In this document: positions 8,101 to 17,929 of the stretch, piece by piece
Numbering within the stretch: position 1 is the first letter of the stretch
Layout of the letters: every line of letters begins with the position of its first letter
Source of the DNA: Reticulitermes lucifugus
Lineage: Eukaryota; Arthropoda; Insecta; Blattodea; Rhinotermitidae
Direction of reading: 5' to 3'
Length of the DNA: 32,185 nucleotides
Assembly (NCBI GenBank): GCA_026260175.1
Contig: JAKCWW010003280.1
Location: 6,648 to 38,832, forward strand
Notes under the pieces: generated by a model
The model's input: the letters and a program-made list of their open reading frames with translations, nothing else
What the model was told of the DNA's origin: nothing
The model's database searches: none
Program-made: the position numbers and the translations under genes

Positions 8101-9614
8101 GTAAGTTTTTTGGATTAGTTCACAGCAGCCACATCATATGAAGAATTGTCATTTGTTTTCACTGATTTGTACTGCTTTATTTTTACAATGCTTATTAATA
8201 TTTGGTTCAAGAGGAGCAGGGGAGCTTGTGTCCATATGCCCAGCCCGTACCCATGTGTATACTTATTGTATAATTTAATAAACTTGCATGGTTATTTTAC
8301 CTTATGGAATAAGGAAGGATATTAACTTGCATGTACATCAGATGAAATTTGCAATTATAGTTTGCTACAAACTTTGTAATTATTTGTATGTTCTGTTATC
8401 CTGCCTTCTTGTACTGTAATCTGTTACCAATCATATTACTGACTTCAGTCATGTTTTTTTTATTATGCTGTTAGCAGCATACATAATAATGTGTTGAATA
8501 AAGACAGCATGGGGATACTTATGGCATCATAGTGATTAACTTATTTGCCTAGAGTTCTGTATCACAGTTCACAGGTCTTGTATGTAATATGCATGTGCTC
8601 TCATATCTCTCAGACTTTAAAAAACCGTCAGAATTAGGTAATTTTAATGCCTGTGTTGATGTGGTATAATTTTTATATAATTCCGAGAAACTTAGTAGCA
8701 GGGTGTCGTGGCACATGGAAATTATTGAGTGTTACCTAAATGAAAATGTTTTCTAAAAGGCACATTGTAAGAAAAATCTGCTATTGTACAGTTGGATAAT
8801 ATGGCCCCCCCTTCCACTTTCCCCCACCAAATGACTAGGTGTTTTACTTGAGTACCCAGAGATTTCGATTGTTACATTGTTTTCAGACGAAATGCACTTC
8901 ATTTGGTTGGAGAGAGTGCTCTGCTCTTTGGCGAAAGGTCATCATGACCACTGAGAGCCTTATGACTTCTTTTCTATGGGGCTGTTTGAAAAACAGGGTG
9001 TTTATCAGAAGAATCTGCACACAGTTCAGGAACTGAAAATTGTCATTTATTCAGAAATTGGGTGCATTTCTGTTGCATATATGACCAGTGTTTTATGCAT
9101 TTCCATTGTGTGGTTCATGGAAAGGTTCATGAACTTCAAAGATGTCACACTCAACATATTTTAGTTCAAGCAGCCAGCTGTCTAAATGTGCAGAAAGGTG
9201 TGAAATATCCATGCTGTCATGTTCACTAAGAAAAAGGTGTCAGATAATGAAGAGCTCACCCTGTATTTTGTGTGTCTGAATGTATGGCAAGTTGATGTGC
9301 TTTACCGTTCTTGTGGTACATATTCTGCAACTTGCATGACTGTAAGCAGTAAAGTTACTTAATAGAAAAACTATTGATTTAATTCCTTTGCTAACAGTAG
9401 AACTAACCTGTTAGGTAACTGTTCTGTGCATGTATGTGTATTGAAGTCACATGAAAAGCTTGCCTCACTTATGATTCTCTGTAAAGGTGAAAGTTAAAAA
9501 GTGCTTAATTTGAGCAGCATGCTTGAAGGCATATGGGAGAGTGAAGATACAGCTCCGTGTATTCTTAACTTTGACACTAGATGGAAGCAAGAGATTATTC
9601 TCTTTTCCATAGCA

Positions 9615-9775
9615 TGCATAGTGGCTCTGGGGCCCACCCAGCCTCCCATTGCTAACGGGGGTTACAGTGGCTCAGATGCAGTGAAGCCGCCACTCACGGT
9701 TATCTAGTGCCAAGGTTAGGAATGCATGGTGCTGTACCACCACTCCTTCATGTGCTTCATGGTGTGGAGCCTTTG
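9615..9775 (+). repeat. SINE body copy (family A)
   Basis: This is the clearest + strand copy of the family A body. It starts at ggctctggggcccacccagc, continues through gtgaagccgccactcacggt and tatctagtgccaaggttagg, and ends near ttcatggtgtgg. It matches the full copy on the other strand at 21395-21672. The tRNA-like head is missing (5' truncated). Confidence 0.6.
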
Positions 9776-10265
9776 TACAGTGAGTTTTGTATTGAAGTAG
9801 ACAGCACTTAGAAGCTTTGACAGATAATATTGTAGTGATTGCTCAGAATAAACATAGCTTACATTACAGAAAGTGGAGGTGTAAGCATATTACAAAATTT
9901 AAGAAGATTTAACACATTCCAGAACAAGAAATCACACTGTGAAGAGAAATTTTAAATACACCTGTCATCAATAATGAAAACTGCAAAATAAGTGAAAGTT
10001 ATGGTTGGCAGTGTGCAGTCATTTTTCATTAAACATATTTGTGTAATTTTGTAAAGGCCTTTTTTTAAGAATGTCTTAATTTTGAGGTCAGTTTGAAAAG
10101 CTTTTCTATACACAAGCCACTTATTGTACAAATATTAAGTGTACATTTTTCTTATTTTTATTAAGAAGTTGTGTAAGTTACAGATGTATTCAGATATTTG
10201 GTATACTGCTTGTGTAAGGTGCATTTTGACTGTATCATTAACATGTGCCTTGCCAACTGTTACAG

Positions 10266-10380
10266 CTTCACAGGATAGAATTTGTTCACAGTCGACATTT
10301 AATATACAGGGACGTAAAACCCGAAAATTTCCTAATAGGACGCAGTACCACAAAGAAGGATAAAATCATTCATATTATAG
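10266..10380 (+). CDS. gish: CK1-gamma catalytic-loop exon
   Basis: The exon is 115 bases: 38 codons from LHRIEFVHS to KIIHII plus the first base of the DFG aspartate codon. It contains the catalytic loop [12 protein letters not shown]. Asp in RDV is the predicted proton acceptor, Lys and Asn follow at the expected spacing, and Tyr replaces the His of HRD, as in other CK1-gamma proteins. The acceptor is aactgttacag and the donor is atag|gtaggt. It is shared by both 4a and 4b transcripts; [14 protein letters not shown] is the insect-type version of the segment. Four CpG sites survive in the exon although surrounding intron is CpG-poor, as expected where coding constraint opposes methylation decay. 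Confidence 0.96.
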
Positions 10381-11346
10381 GTAGGTATGTTACAGTCTCT
10401 TGTAGGAAATGTACTCATTTTTTCAGTTCATTTTTTTTTATTTCATACATTCTTTGCATTAGCATGAACATAAAATCTGTTCACCATGGCTCAGGCATTT
10501 AGTCACCAGCCTCTTTCTTCAGAGGTTCAGGTTTAATCCCGGGCCAGTATGTATGGGATTTGTGGTGGACAGAATGGCACTGGGATGGGCTTTTCTCCAA
10601 GTAGTCCAGTTTCCCATGTCAGTGTCATTCCACCAGTGTTCTGTACTCATTTCTTCTGTCATTGATGCTGTATAATCTTAGCAGGCAACAGTGTCATTAA
10701 ATGACACACTTAAAGAAAGAAAATAAAATGTTTTGCAATATGCTGAGGCTTATTGCTTCATACCTGTGGATTCAAGATGAATTTACATTATACAAAATTT
10801 CTTGTTATTAATAGCCATGTTATGACAGGGTCTCTGTGTATTGCATGGAATGGACTTGTGGAAAGCCAAAAGGAGAATCTAACTCCATCTTGTTAGTTTC
10901 TAGTACTAAATGTTCTGAATCATGTTTGCTGTGTGAATATTAGTTTTACTTTTAAGTTATCACATTGCATTTATGTAAGTGTATTTTTGTATGGTAAGGA
11001 ACATAACTGACACCTGTTCACAGTTGCATGTTTTTAATGTTCAAAAGAAATGATAATTTGTAATCCTGCTGCTGCTGTCTTTCAAATTTATGTGAAATTT
11101 GCCAGAGCTGGTGTAGGCAGCGCAGCTTCTGTGCACTGTGTTCATATTGCCAATGGGCGGCAGTCGGTGTCTTACTGATTTTAAGAAGAAAGTTGGAGGT
11201 TTTTGACGGTAGTAACTGTCAGCTGTTCAAAGAAGACGTGAACTACAGAGTTATTATTTGGAACCTCATGCTTTGTCATTTTTACAATTCAGAATTTGCT
11301 TTAAATGGATTCATGACATGTAACACATTATCTGTTTTGTTTGCAG
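10381..11346 (+). other. Intron with family B SINE
   Basis: Apart from the SINE at 10476-10735 this is AT-rich, CpG-poor intron. An upstream in-frame stretch before the DFG exon (from 11193) is open by chance and not conserved kinase sequence. Confidence 0.6.
10476..10735 (+). repeat. tRNA-derived SINE, family B
   Basis: A box A-like segment (accatggctcaggcatttag) and a box B-like segment (caggtttaatcccggg) at tRNA spacing form the head. The body ggatttgtggtggacagaat...ccagtttcccatgtcagtgt follows and ends in an A-rich tail (aaagaaagaaaataaaatg). The body is unlike family A, so a second SINE family is present. Confidence 0.6.
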
Positions 11347-11466
11347 ACTTTGGCTTAGCAAAAGAATATATAGATCTAGACACAAATAAGCACATCCCTT
11401 ACCGGGAACACAAAAGTCTTACAGGGACAGCACGGTACATGAGCATAAACACTCATTTAGGAAAAG
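11347..11466 (+). CDS. gish: CK1-gamma DFG and activation-segment exon
   Basis: The exon is 120 bases: AC completes the Asp of DFG, followed by 39 codons from FGLAKEYID to NTHLGK and one base of the next Glu. It holds the magnesium-binding DFG, the activation segment, the basic stretch [13 protein letters not shown] typical of CK1 enzymes, and the CK1-specific SIN motif (YMSINTHLG) that replaces the APE of most kinases. The acceptor is tctgttttgtttgcag and the donor is aaag|gtaaga. All residues expected for an active CK1 are present. Confidence 0.97.
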
Positions 11467-12073
11467 GTAAGACTTCTGAATGTGGTGCTGGTTGTGGTGA
11501 TGTTGTTCTTACCTTGCTTGGGAAGGATTTATGAGATTCACACACACTGTTTTGTATTTTTCATAACATTCCTTATGTAATATGACTAAACTTATGTTAA
11601 TACACTGTATTTTGTTGGATTATAACTGAAAAGTTGGGCAGTTGAAGTTTAAATCTTTATTGACAGGGAATTATGTCAGAGTTGTGTATAAATAGTGTAA
11701 GCAAACTTACAGCAAAATAAAAAAGTGTTCCTTGTTGCATATTTCCATAAAAATAAAATAAAATTCAACCGAATTTTTTCTGTTAATTTGTACTCAATTT
11801 GCTGCTCATCCAATAGAAAAATGATTGCTGGGATGAGTGTAGAAAATATGTCATAGTTTATTCCTTATATGGAATATTTGTAAAGTGTTTACAGACATAG
11901 ACATTTATGAAGTACAGTATATCTGAAAGTTGTATTTTGAAAATGTTCACCATTGGAATAACATTGTGATCGTAGGCATCATGTCTCACTTCCCCCACCC
12001 CTTTTTATTCTCCATCTTGGTTGTTTCTGTTGCTATTCGCAGTGTAGTTTCAATATTGTTATTAATGTTGCAG
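11467..12073 (+). other. Intron; nothing recognised
   Basis: This is AT-rich, CpG-poor intron between the DFG exon and the helix F exon. I see no repeat with clear ends and no coding sequence in it. Confidence 0.6.
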
Positions 12074-12244
12074 AGCAAAGTCGACGTGATGACTTGGAGG
12101 CTCTAGGACACATGTTTATGTACTTCCTGAGAGGCAGTTTACCCTGGCAAGGTCTCAAGGCAGACACACTCAAGGAGCGGTATCAGAAGATTGGTGACAC
12201 AAAGAGGGCCACTCCTATTGAGGTGCTTTGTGAAGGACATCCAG
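12074..12244 (+). CDS. gish: CK1-gamma helix F-G exon
   Basis: The exon is 171 bases: AG completes Glu, followed by 56 codons from [13 protein letters not shown] to EVLCEGHP and one base of the next Glu. The segment [19 protein letters not shown] is helix F with its structural Asp, followed by [11 protein letters not shown] and the helix G region, all nearly invariant in CK1-gamma. The acceptor is attaatgttgcag. The donor is weak (ccag|gttcgt), matching consensus only in the first positions. Reading through it keeps the frame open for 15 codons to a TAG at 12289-12291, so retention of this intron would truncate the kinase domain. Confidence 0.96.
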
Positions 12245-13325
12245 GTTCGTCAGAATTACCATTTGTTGATAAATTGAAATCTGCCTTGTAGAAGATTGTT
12301 GTAGTGGTAACTTGTATTCAGGGGTTGCATATTTAAGATTTTGGCCAGGTTTTCCTCAGTTTGCCTGGGTAAATGCTAGGAAGGTATCTGTATGTGTACC
12401 ACCACTCTCATCTTCCAACTCATTACCTACATACCAGTTATAGCTGTTTTCTTATTTAATTTGGCTCTAACATAACATCTGCAGTTCACGTGGCATAATT
12501 GAATTACATAACGGTCAGTAAGTCATACTAATGCACAGACAATAATGGCATAATATTTTAGCTAAACTCTACTCAGGACAGTATATACCATATGAAATGC
12601 AGTTAGCCTTTAACAGATGAATGGGACAACATTATCTCATTGAATGTGTAGATCCTTTTCATCCAAACGGGAAAACACTGTCCCGCAGTGGGCATTTAAA
12701 CTGAGCAGTGCTCTGGCCACAGTAGAAACCTGGCATTTAATAGGTGTTACACTAAAGGTTAAATATAAATAAATCAGTCCCACATTGGATTTTGAAAGCA
12801 CTAGAACAGCTGCTGTTTAACCCTTTGAAGACCGACATTCATCTAAACTAGGCATAAGAATTCAGTACCCAACCAGCAGAGATTAGACTCTTGATTAGGT
12901 CTTCCGGCATGTGATGCCATGGTGAGTAGTCACTGTTTACCGATTTACGTTGTGTAACATCCCAGATGCTAGCAATCTTCATCCACACTGCTACAAGAGC
13001 CTCAGATCACGCAGATTCTGTTGTCAGTCAAATTACCATCTAACACAACTGCAAATTTTATATTGTTATAAGTAACATGTTTCGTCCCCCTTGTACCATC
13101 ATCAGACATTTGAGTAAAACGTGTGACTTACCTATAGTAATATAAAATTGCAGTTGTGCTAGACAGTAATTTTATTGTTTTTTGTGAACATGGTAATGAA
13201 CCTTCAGAAATTGCCTGAGTAACAACTTCTCAAGAATCACTCTGCTGTATGGGTTTAGTTCTAGTTTAGTTCTAGTAGCTCCAAGGCTTGGATATAATTT
13301 CCATTGAAATTTAAAAACATTACAG
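12245..13325 (+). other. Intron with foldback repeat
   Basis: The intron begins at the weak donor GTTCGT. It contains a possible transposon end (ttaaccctttgaagaccg, about 12818) without a visible partner and the foldback element at 13030-13173. No coding exon is seen. Confidence 0.55.
13030..13173. mobile_element. Foldback (MITE-like) element with hammerhead-like core
   Basis: The left arm (13030-13074, aaattaccatctaacacaac then tgcaaattttatattgttat) is the inverted complement of the right arm (13125-13173), about 45 bases with few mismatches. The centre, read on the minus strand (about 13078-13107), has CTGATGA-TGG...GGGGGAC-GAAACATGTT, the same core as at 2311 and 13949, but stem II is weak. 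Confidence 0.5.
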
Positions 13326-13474
13326 AGGAAATGGCTACGTACCTGCGTTATGTGAGAAGACTGGATTTCTTTGAGACTCCTGACTATGAGTACCTCAGAA
13401 AATTGTTCCACGATCTCTTTGAAAGAAGAGGCTATGTAGAAGATGGAGAGTTTGACTGGACAGGGAAGACAATG
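13326..13474 (+). CDS. gish: CK1-gamma C-terminal kinase-lobe exon
   Basis: The exon is 149 bases: AG completes Glu, followed by 49 codons from [15 protein letters not shown] to FDWTGKTM, ending in phase 0. It encodes the last helices of the CK1 fold ([18 protein letters not shown], then [15 protein letters not shown]) and the start of the kinase extension (EFDWTGKTM). The DWTGKTM ending matches insect gish better than the vertebrate DW-x-GKP ending, as remembered. The acceptor is aaaacattacag and the donor is aatg|gtaagt, close to consensus. The intron before it contains a foldback repeat (13030-13173) ending about 150 bases upstream of the exon. Confidence 0.96.
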
Positions 13475-13622
13475 GTAAGTGTTGGTATTTCAGCATCTTG
13501 AGTGCTTTACATCAGTTAAAGAGTAGTTTTGGAAGGTGAAATGTGTGGAAAAGTTAGTACGTGTACTAAGAAGATACTGGATTTATTTTATATTGTTAAT
13601 ACTGTGCATTTTCATTCGATCC

Positions 13623-14062
13623 CACATTTCTTAAACCAACAAATGCAAACCTTTTATTTATTATACAATAAATTTTTTTTACAGTAAAATCAGTCCAACA
13701 TGGTTTGGATCCCTATTCTGGGACCATCATCAGGGACCCTTATCGTGAATCGCACAAAATCACAAATCAACAAATAATGGTACATATGAAAAGTTCAAAA
13801 GATAAAATGTAGCCTTCCATAAGTAGACACAACTTCTAATATGCAGTGGACCCACAAAAACAACAGACATAGCCTACATTTTACCCTTTGAACTTTTAAT
13901 ATGTACCATTATTTGTTGATTTGTGATTTTGTGTGAGTCACGATACGGGTTCCTGATGATGGTCCCAGAATAGGGATCCGAAACATGTTGGACTGATTTT
14001 ACTGTGAAAAATGTTATTGTATAATAAATAAAAGGTGTTCATTTGTTGCTTTAAGAAATGTG
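13623..14062. mobile_element. 440-bp palindromic element with hammerhead-like motif in both arms
   Basis: The outer ends cacatttctt (13623-13632) and aagaaatgtg (14053-14062) are perfect inverted complements. The arms continue through tttatttattatacaataa, cagtccaacatg and aatcaacaaataatggtaca with small differences, leaving a short unpaired centre (about 13815-13880). Each arm holds a hammerhead-like core; the right one on the + strand is intact, while the left one on the minus strand has lost GAAAC (AAACC). It is probably a foldback or nonautonomous element; no protein is encoded. Confidence 0.65.
13949..13993 (+). ncRNA. Hammerhead-ribozyme-like motif (palindrome right arm)
   Basis: GTTC (stem I, 13949-13952) is followed by CTGATGA (13953-13959), an extra T, a stem II hairpin GGTCCC...GGGATCC with one bulge, GAA (13980-13982), a minimal stem III AC-at-GT, T as the cleavage-site base (13989), and GGAC (13990-13993), which pairs with GTTC through one G-U pair. 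The architecture equals that of the 2311 copy although stems differ in sequence, which suggests selection on structure when the family was active. Confidence 0.4.
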
Positions 14063-15761
14063 TGACTGGATTTATTGTTTGCATCTGTGCTGCAGTTTTG
14101 TAGGAAAATTTTCCTCCTTGTAGGTCTTTGTAACTGTAACTGTAACGTCACACCCTGCCCCTGGGGATCATTGGTTGTATACTATCGTGGGAATATTTGT
14201 CTTCGTAACTCCCACCTTCTTGTGGCAGTTTGTGGTTGTAGATTATTGTAACCTCTAGTCTTTGAATTTATAACTAACTGTTGCATGGTGTAGGTCATTT
14301 ACTTTATATTTGTTTTGTGTTTGTTCATATAATATGTTACAACAAAGTAGTAGACTCTAGAATTGTCCGTGTATTTAAGTTTTCGAAAATGCTGGTATTA
14401 ATAGCAATGACACATTCTTGAAAGAGAGAGCAAGAAAGAGGAAAGGCTGAACATTTTTTTGAGCATGCTGCTGTCTTTTTTCCATAGGAATGTGTGTGTG
14501 TAGTGTTTTTATGTCTCTCTCTCTTTCCTTCATGCACCAGTCACGTTGAAACATTATCGAGGCTTTGTAGCATTTTTAGTACAGTTAAATTATATAACCA
14601 CTGTTACATTTTGTACTAACTATGCTTATGAATATGAATCAAAACAGGTCCAGATACCACTGTCTTTATTTTCTCCTGATACCTATAGCAGAAAGCTTGA
14701 AGAAACCCATAATTTCCCTGGAAGGTATGCAGCCAGAAATCACATGTCTTTCAACTCCACTTCCATCCTTTGAAACTCAAATTTTGCAGCTGTGACTGAC
14801 TGTTAACACACGTTGAACACATTTGAAACAGGTATCAACTCGTGACTTGTGTCCTTACAGCATGCTTGCATGCAGCTGCACTGTTGGTTCAGTCTTCATG
14901 CAGTCATTTTCATAATTTATGTACATGCTCTTATTTTATGAACTGTTGTTGCTACTGTTGCCTTTGCCTGTACCAGAATTTTTTTTTTTTTGTTAAGTAT
15001 AATATAGTGATGCGTTTTAAAATATCATCTTCTGTGGAAACTAAAGTTGTGTCTGGTGTTATAAGACCGTAAGGTTGATGTTGCTGTTGTTGTTATATTA
15101 TTAATATATAATATATTATATTATTATTATTATTTAATATATTTGTGTGAAAATCTTGCATGTTCTTTTTGCATGCTGCATGCATTACTAGCCACCCAAC
15201 TTTCATGATCTGCGTGTAATCAGGAATGCTCCACTCTCCCATATTGGGAAAACAAAATCACAGAAGGTGTGTACCAGTTCAGTTCTTCCTAACAGAGGAT
15301 ACTGTTTTTATTACACTGCATTGTTGCTTGTTATTTTTGAACTTTATTATACAGTGCATGACATTTCAGCCGACGTTGGTTCCGTGAATAGATATCAAGC
15401 ATCGTAGAACAATGTCCAGAATATCTTGCTGTTTTTATATTAGTTGTTGGAATTATTGTTTTCTGCATAACATAACTCGCAAGTAAAGTATGTGGAAGAT
15501 GTACTTGGCTGGGAATAGTTTCTCGTTCTGTAATTATCTCCTTTATTTCTTGCATTATATATTTTCCATATTATATTAGTAATGTGCCAGATATTGAGAC
15601 CAGTGCAAGCAGTTAATTTCCATGGACAGAGTTACCCAAGCTGTGGGTACAGAATGTTACCCTTGAATTTCTTAGCGACAGTGTTCGAGCCAGATCTTTT
15701 TTTCACTCCACTGAAAATGTCTGTAGAGAAAATGAGGAAAACATCACCTTGTATAATGACA

Positions 15762-15767
15762 CGCGGG

Positions 15768-15816
<49 letters not shown>

Positions 15817-15820
15817 GTGT
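15762..15820. repeat. Compound microsatellite (CG/CA/TA)n
   Basis: The tract runs from gcgggcgcgcg into about 18 CA units and then TATATATATA. Alternating purine-pyrimidine DNA of this kind can adopt Z-form. Confidence 0.9.
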
Positions 15821-16240
15821 AGTGATTATACAGGGTGATTTTTTCTTTGTTGAACCATTTAATTTAATCTTAGAATTTATGTAATCTCGTCAGGCTGTTA
15901 TTTTTATGTTTAAAATGATTTACATGGAGGAACTTACAGTCCTCGGTGTGAAGCATATTTGGTGTGTCTTTCTGCCTGCGAGATGACATGCTGAAGTGGA
16001 ATGATGAAATTCTGTAGTATGACTTGCAGTGTTTCTCTCAAGACTGAAAACAAAAACTGCTGTGTGACATCTTTCAAATCATTGTTTGTGAAAGTGTTAA
16101 TGTTCAACACTTGAACCTCATGTGGGTTTAAATCTTGATGAATAAATGATGATAAACTCTATTTTACTACCACCGCCACTCCCACCACCACCAGTAGTTA
16201 AGGAACTGAGAATTAATTTCAATTGTGTTTTGTGTTTTAG

Positions 16241-16321
16241 TCAACCCCAGTGGGATCTCTACAAACAGGTCACGAGATTGTGGTATCGCCCAACAGAGAC
16301 CGACACCCCACTGCCAATAAG
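16241..16321 (+). CDS. gish: CK1-gamma C-terminal tail exon (STPVGSLQTG)
   Basis: The exon is 81 bases, 27 whole codons, phase 0 to 0. It encodes STPVGSLQTGHEIVVSPNRD followed by RHPTANK. The acceptor is a good pyrimidine tract (ttgtgttttgtgttttag) and the donor is aag|gtaaac. STPVGSLQTGHE is characteristic of the gish tail just after the kinase domain. The segment is polar and probably disordered, with SPN as a possible proline-directed phosphorylation site. Because both phases are 0, skipping would not shift the frame. Confidence 0.92.
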
Positions 16322-16770
16322 GTAAACAAGGCAATTGTATATTGACAGTTAAGTGGTGTGAAGTTCATATATGTTTATAAGTTTGGTGTATTTGGACATT
16401 GTATTTAACCACCTCTTCCAAGTAGCAGAAGCATGGTAAAACTGTGCATGCATTTACAAACATCACTTACAGTTAGCTGTTGATCACATATTTCAGAAGT
16501 ACCTGCAGACAGATGATGTCTTTGTTATCATTGACAGATTCAAGGGTGGAAACTATAAGAGTGTCAAAACATAACAAATACTCTTAGCCCTAAGCATCAT
16601 ATGACTATTGTACTATTCACACGTTATGACTCTGTTAGTCCAGTATAATTTTGTGTGGACATGTCACAAAGGTACAGCATACTGTGGCATTTTGACTAGA
16701 TGTAACCAGAAACTTCTATACAGAATTATTTTGATGTCAATTTTTAACAATGCTTAAAGATTAGGTTTGG

Positions 16771-16993
16771 AGCTGGGGTAGCTCAGTCAGTATAGTGACT
16801 ACGCTGTGGGCTGGACTGTCAGGGCTTCAATTCCGGGCAGTAAAAAGAGATGTTTCTCTTCTTCAAAATGTCCGGGCTGGCTGCGCCCACCCAACTTCCT
16901 ATTCAGTGGCTACTGGTGTTCTTACAGTTGACATGACCTCTGCTCCTGCTGTATACCTTCACATCATGGACAGGGACAACTGTATGTTTTTTG
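16771..16993 (+). repeat. tRNA-derived SINE, family A, with tRNA-like head
   Basis: The head has a box A match (ggtagctcagtcagtatag) and a box B match (gggcttcaattccggg) at tRNA spacing. The body (gcgcccacccaacttcctat, then tcagtggctactgg) matches other family A copies. The 3' part runs into the assembly gap. The anticodon and acceptor arms are not tRNA-like, so this is not a working tRNA gene. Confidence 0.65.
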
Positions 16994-17023
16994 NNNNNNN
17001 NNNNNNNNNNNNNNNNNNNNNNN
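16994..17023. other. Assembly gap (30 N)
   Basis: Thirty ambiguous bases are followed directly by a C/T-rich low-complexity run (ccctctctccctccctgtct). The true length is unknown; a microsatellite probably broke the assembly. Confidence 0.95.
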
Positions 17024-17671
17024 CCCTCTCTCCCTCCCTGTCTCCCCCCCCCTCCATATAATGCATCTTGTGGCAGAAACATAATTTGGAATTTGTTTTG
17101 GATGAGACTGTAAATGCCTCTGTTTTGTTATAATTGAAGATGACAGTTACGTATGTTGCTTCTGACTTTAGAGCCCACTTTTCACCTTGCCAGCCTAAAT
17201 AAACTTTACATACAGGTCATTAAATAGTTCTGTTACATGATATGCAGCAAAATACTTGTAGTGATATGTTTATTCCATTTGTTATACAGTTGTCATTAAT
17301 TCCCTGTTGTCCATTGTAAAATCAGTGCCTTATTAGTGTCAATAAGTGTGTTGTACCTTTCTGCATATTTGTCAAACATGGACTCTATTAATCCCATCTG
17401 TTTATAAATGGCCGGGCAGACCTAGGGAGTGTGGCCATTTTGCTGGTATTCTTAAGGTGTGGAATAGTTCTGTTCAGGTAGCCCAGTTGCCAAATGTTAA
17501 ATCATTTCTTGGAAAACACGCACACGTAAACGTGTGGTGTAAATAAGTGAAAATTGTGTTTATTTTACTTCATTTTCAGTTTTCTGTCGTAAGTTAGTGT
17601 CTTAATGGAGACAGTTTGGTGCTGTTTTTGTCTAATACTCTGTCATTATTTTACTGCTTCAATGGGAAAAG

Positions 17672-17716
17672 GATGAGAATGAGTTTGAGGAGGATGACAC
17701 TGTAATGATCCTGGAG
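17672..17716 (+). CDS. Possible 45-nt cassette exon encoding an acidic insert (weak)
   Basis: Between the exons at 16241 and 24165, both phase 0, lies a 45-base segment bounded by AG (aaaag) and GT (gag|gtcaga). It would insert 15 residues, DENEFEEDDTVMILE, in frame. The strongly acidic, protein-like composition stands out from the surrounding AT-rich intron. Against it, the acceptor has an interrupted pyrimidine tract with purines next to the AG, the donor is weak, and I do not recognise the peptide from CK1-gamma. It could equally be part of a decayed transposon ORF: the open frame runs from about 17636 to a stop at 17731. Confidence 0.2.
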
Positions 17717-17907
17717 GTCAGATATTTATAGTTTGAGTCTTTTTGTAAAGCCCTGTAGTAATGGAATGACCATAATGGTACTGCATTTGGGTAGTGTAGG
17801 GCTTGGACACAGCTGTAGGCATGAGATGAAGATCCTAAGCGTAACATATTTTGAAGTATTAGTGGAAGTTTTGAAGTTGTTATTTTAGCTGCCTGAGGAA
17901 ATAATTT

Positions 17908-17929
17908 TGTGTGTGTGTGTGTGTGTGTG
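17908..17929. repeat. (TG)n microsatellite
   Basis: This is a pure run of about 11 TG units in the long tail-region intron. Confidence 0.9.

Larger units (their letters stand above)
4425..10265 (+). other. Intron downstream of exon 4b; no coding exon seen
   Basis: The intron is 5.8 kb from exon 4b. It contains the nested hairpin at 4557, an inverted repeat pair at 5461-5696, a CAG|GTAAGT junction at 5707, a small hAT-like element at 6486 and a SINE body at 9615. CpG density falls sharply near 8,100. Short ORFs within it have no recognisable homology. Confidence 0.7.
13475..16240 (+). other. Intron with palindromic element and compound microsatellite
   Basis: The intron contains the palindrome at 13623-14062, an AT-rich run at 15094-15140 (tattatta, then tatattattattatt) and the microsatellite at 15762-15820. 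No exon or recognisable ORF was found. Confidence 0.6.

Noticed and set aside
11193..11534. A 113-residue ORF around the DFG motif as a separate gene
   Set aside because: Only 11347-11466 is conserved kinase sequence; the flanks are intron.
15582..15884. ORF containing repeated HT residues
   Set aside because: The repeat is the CA microsatellite read as codons.
16771..16840. A tRNA gene (box A and box B present)
   Set aside because: The acceptor and anticodon arms do not fold and the following sequence matches other SINE copies, so it is a SINE head.
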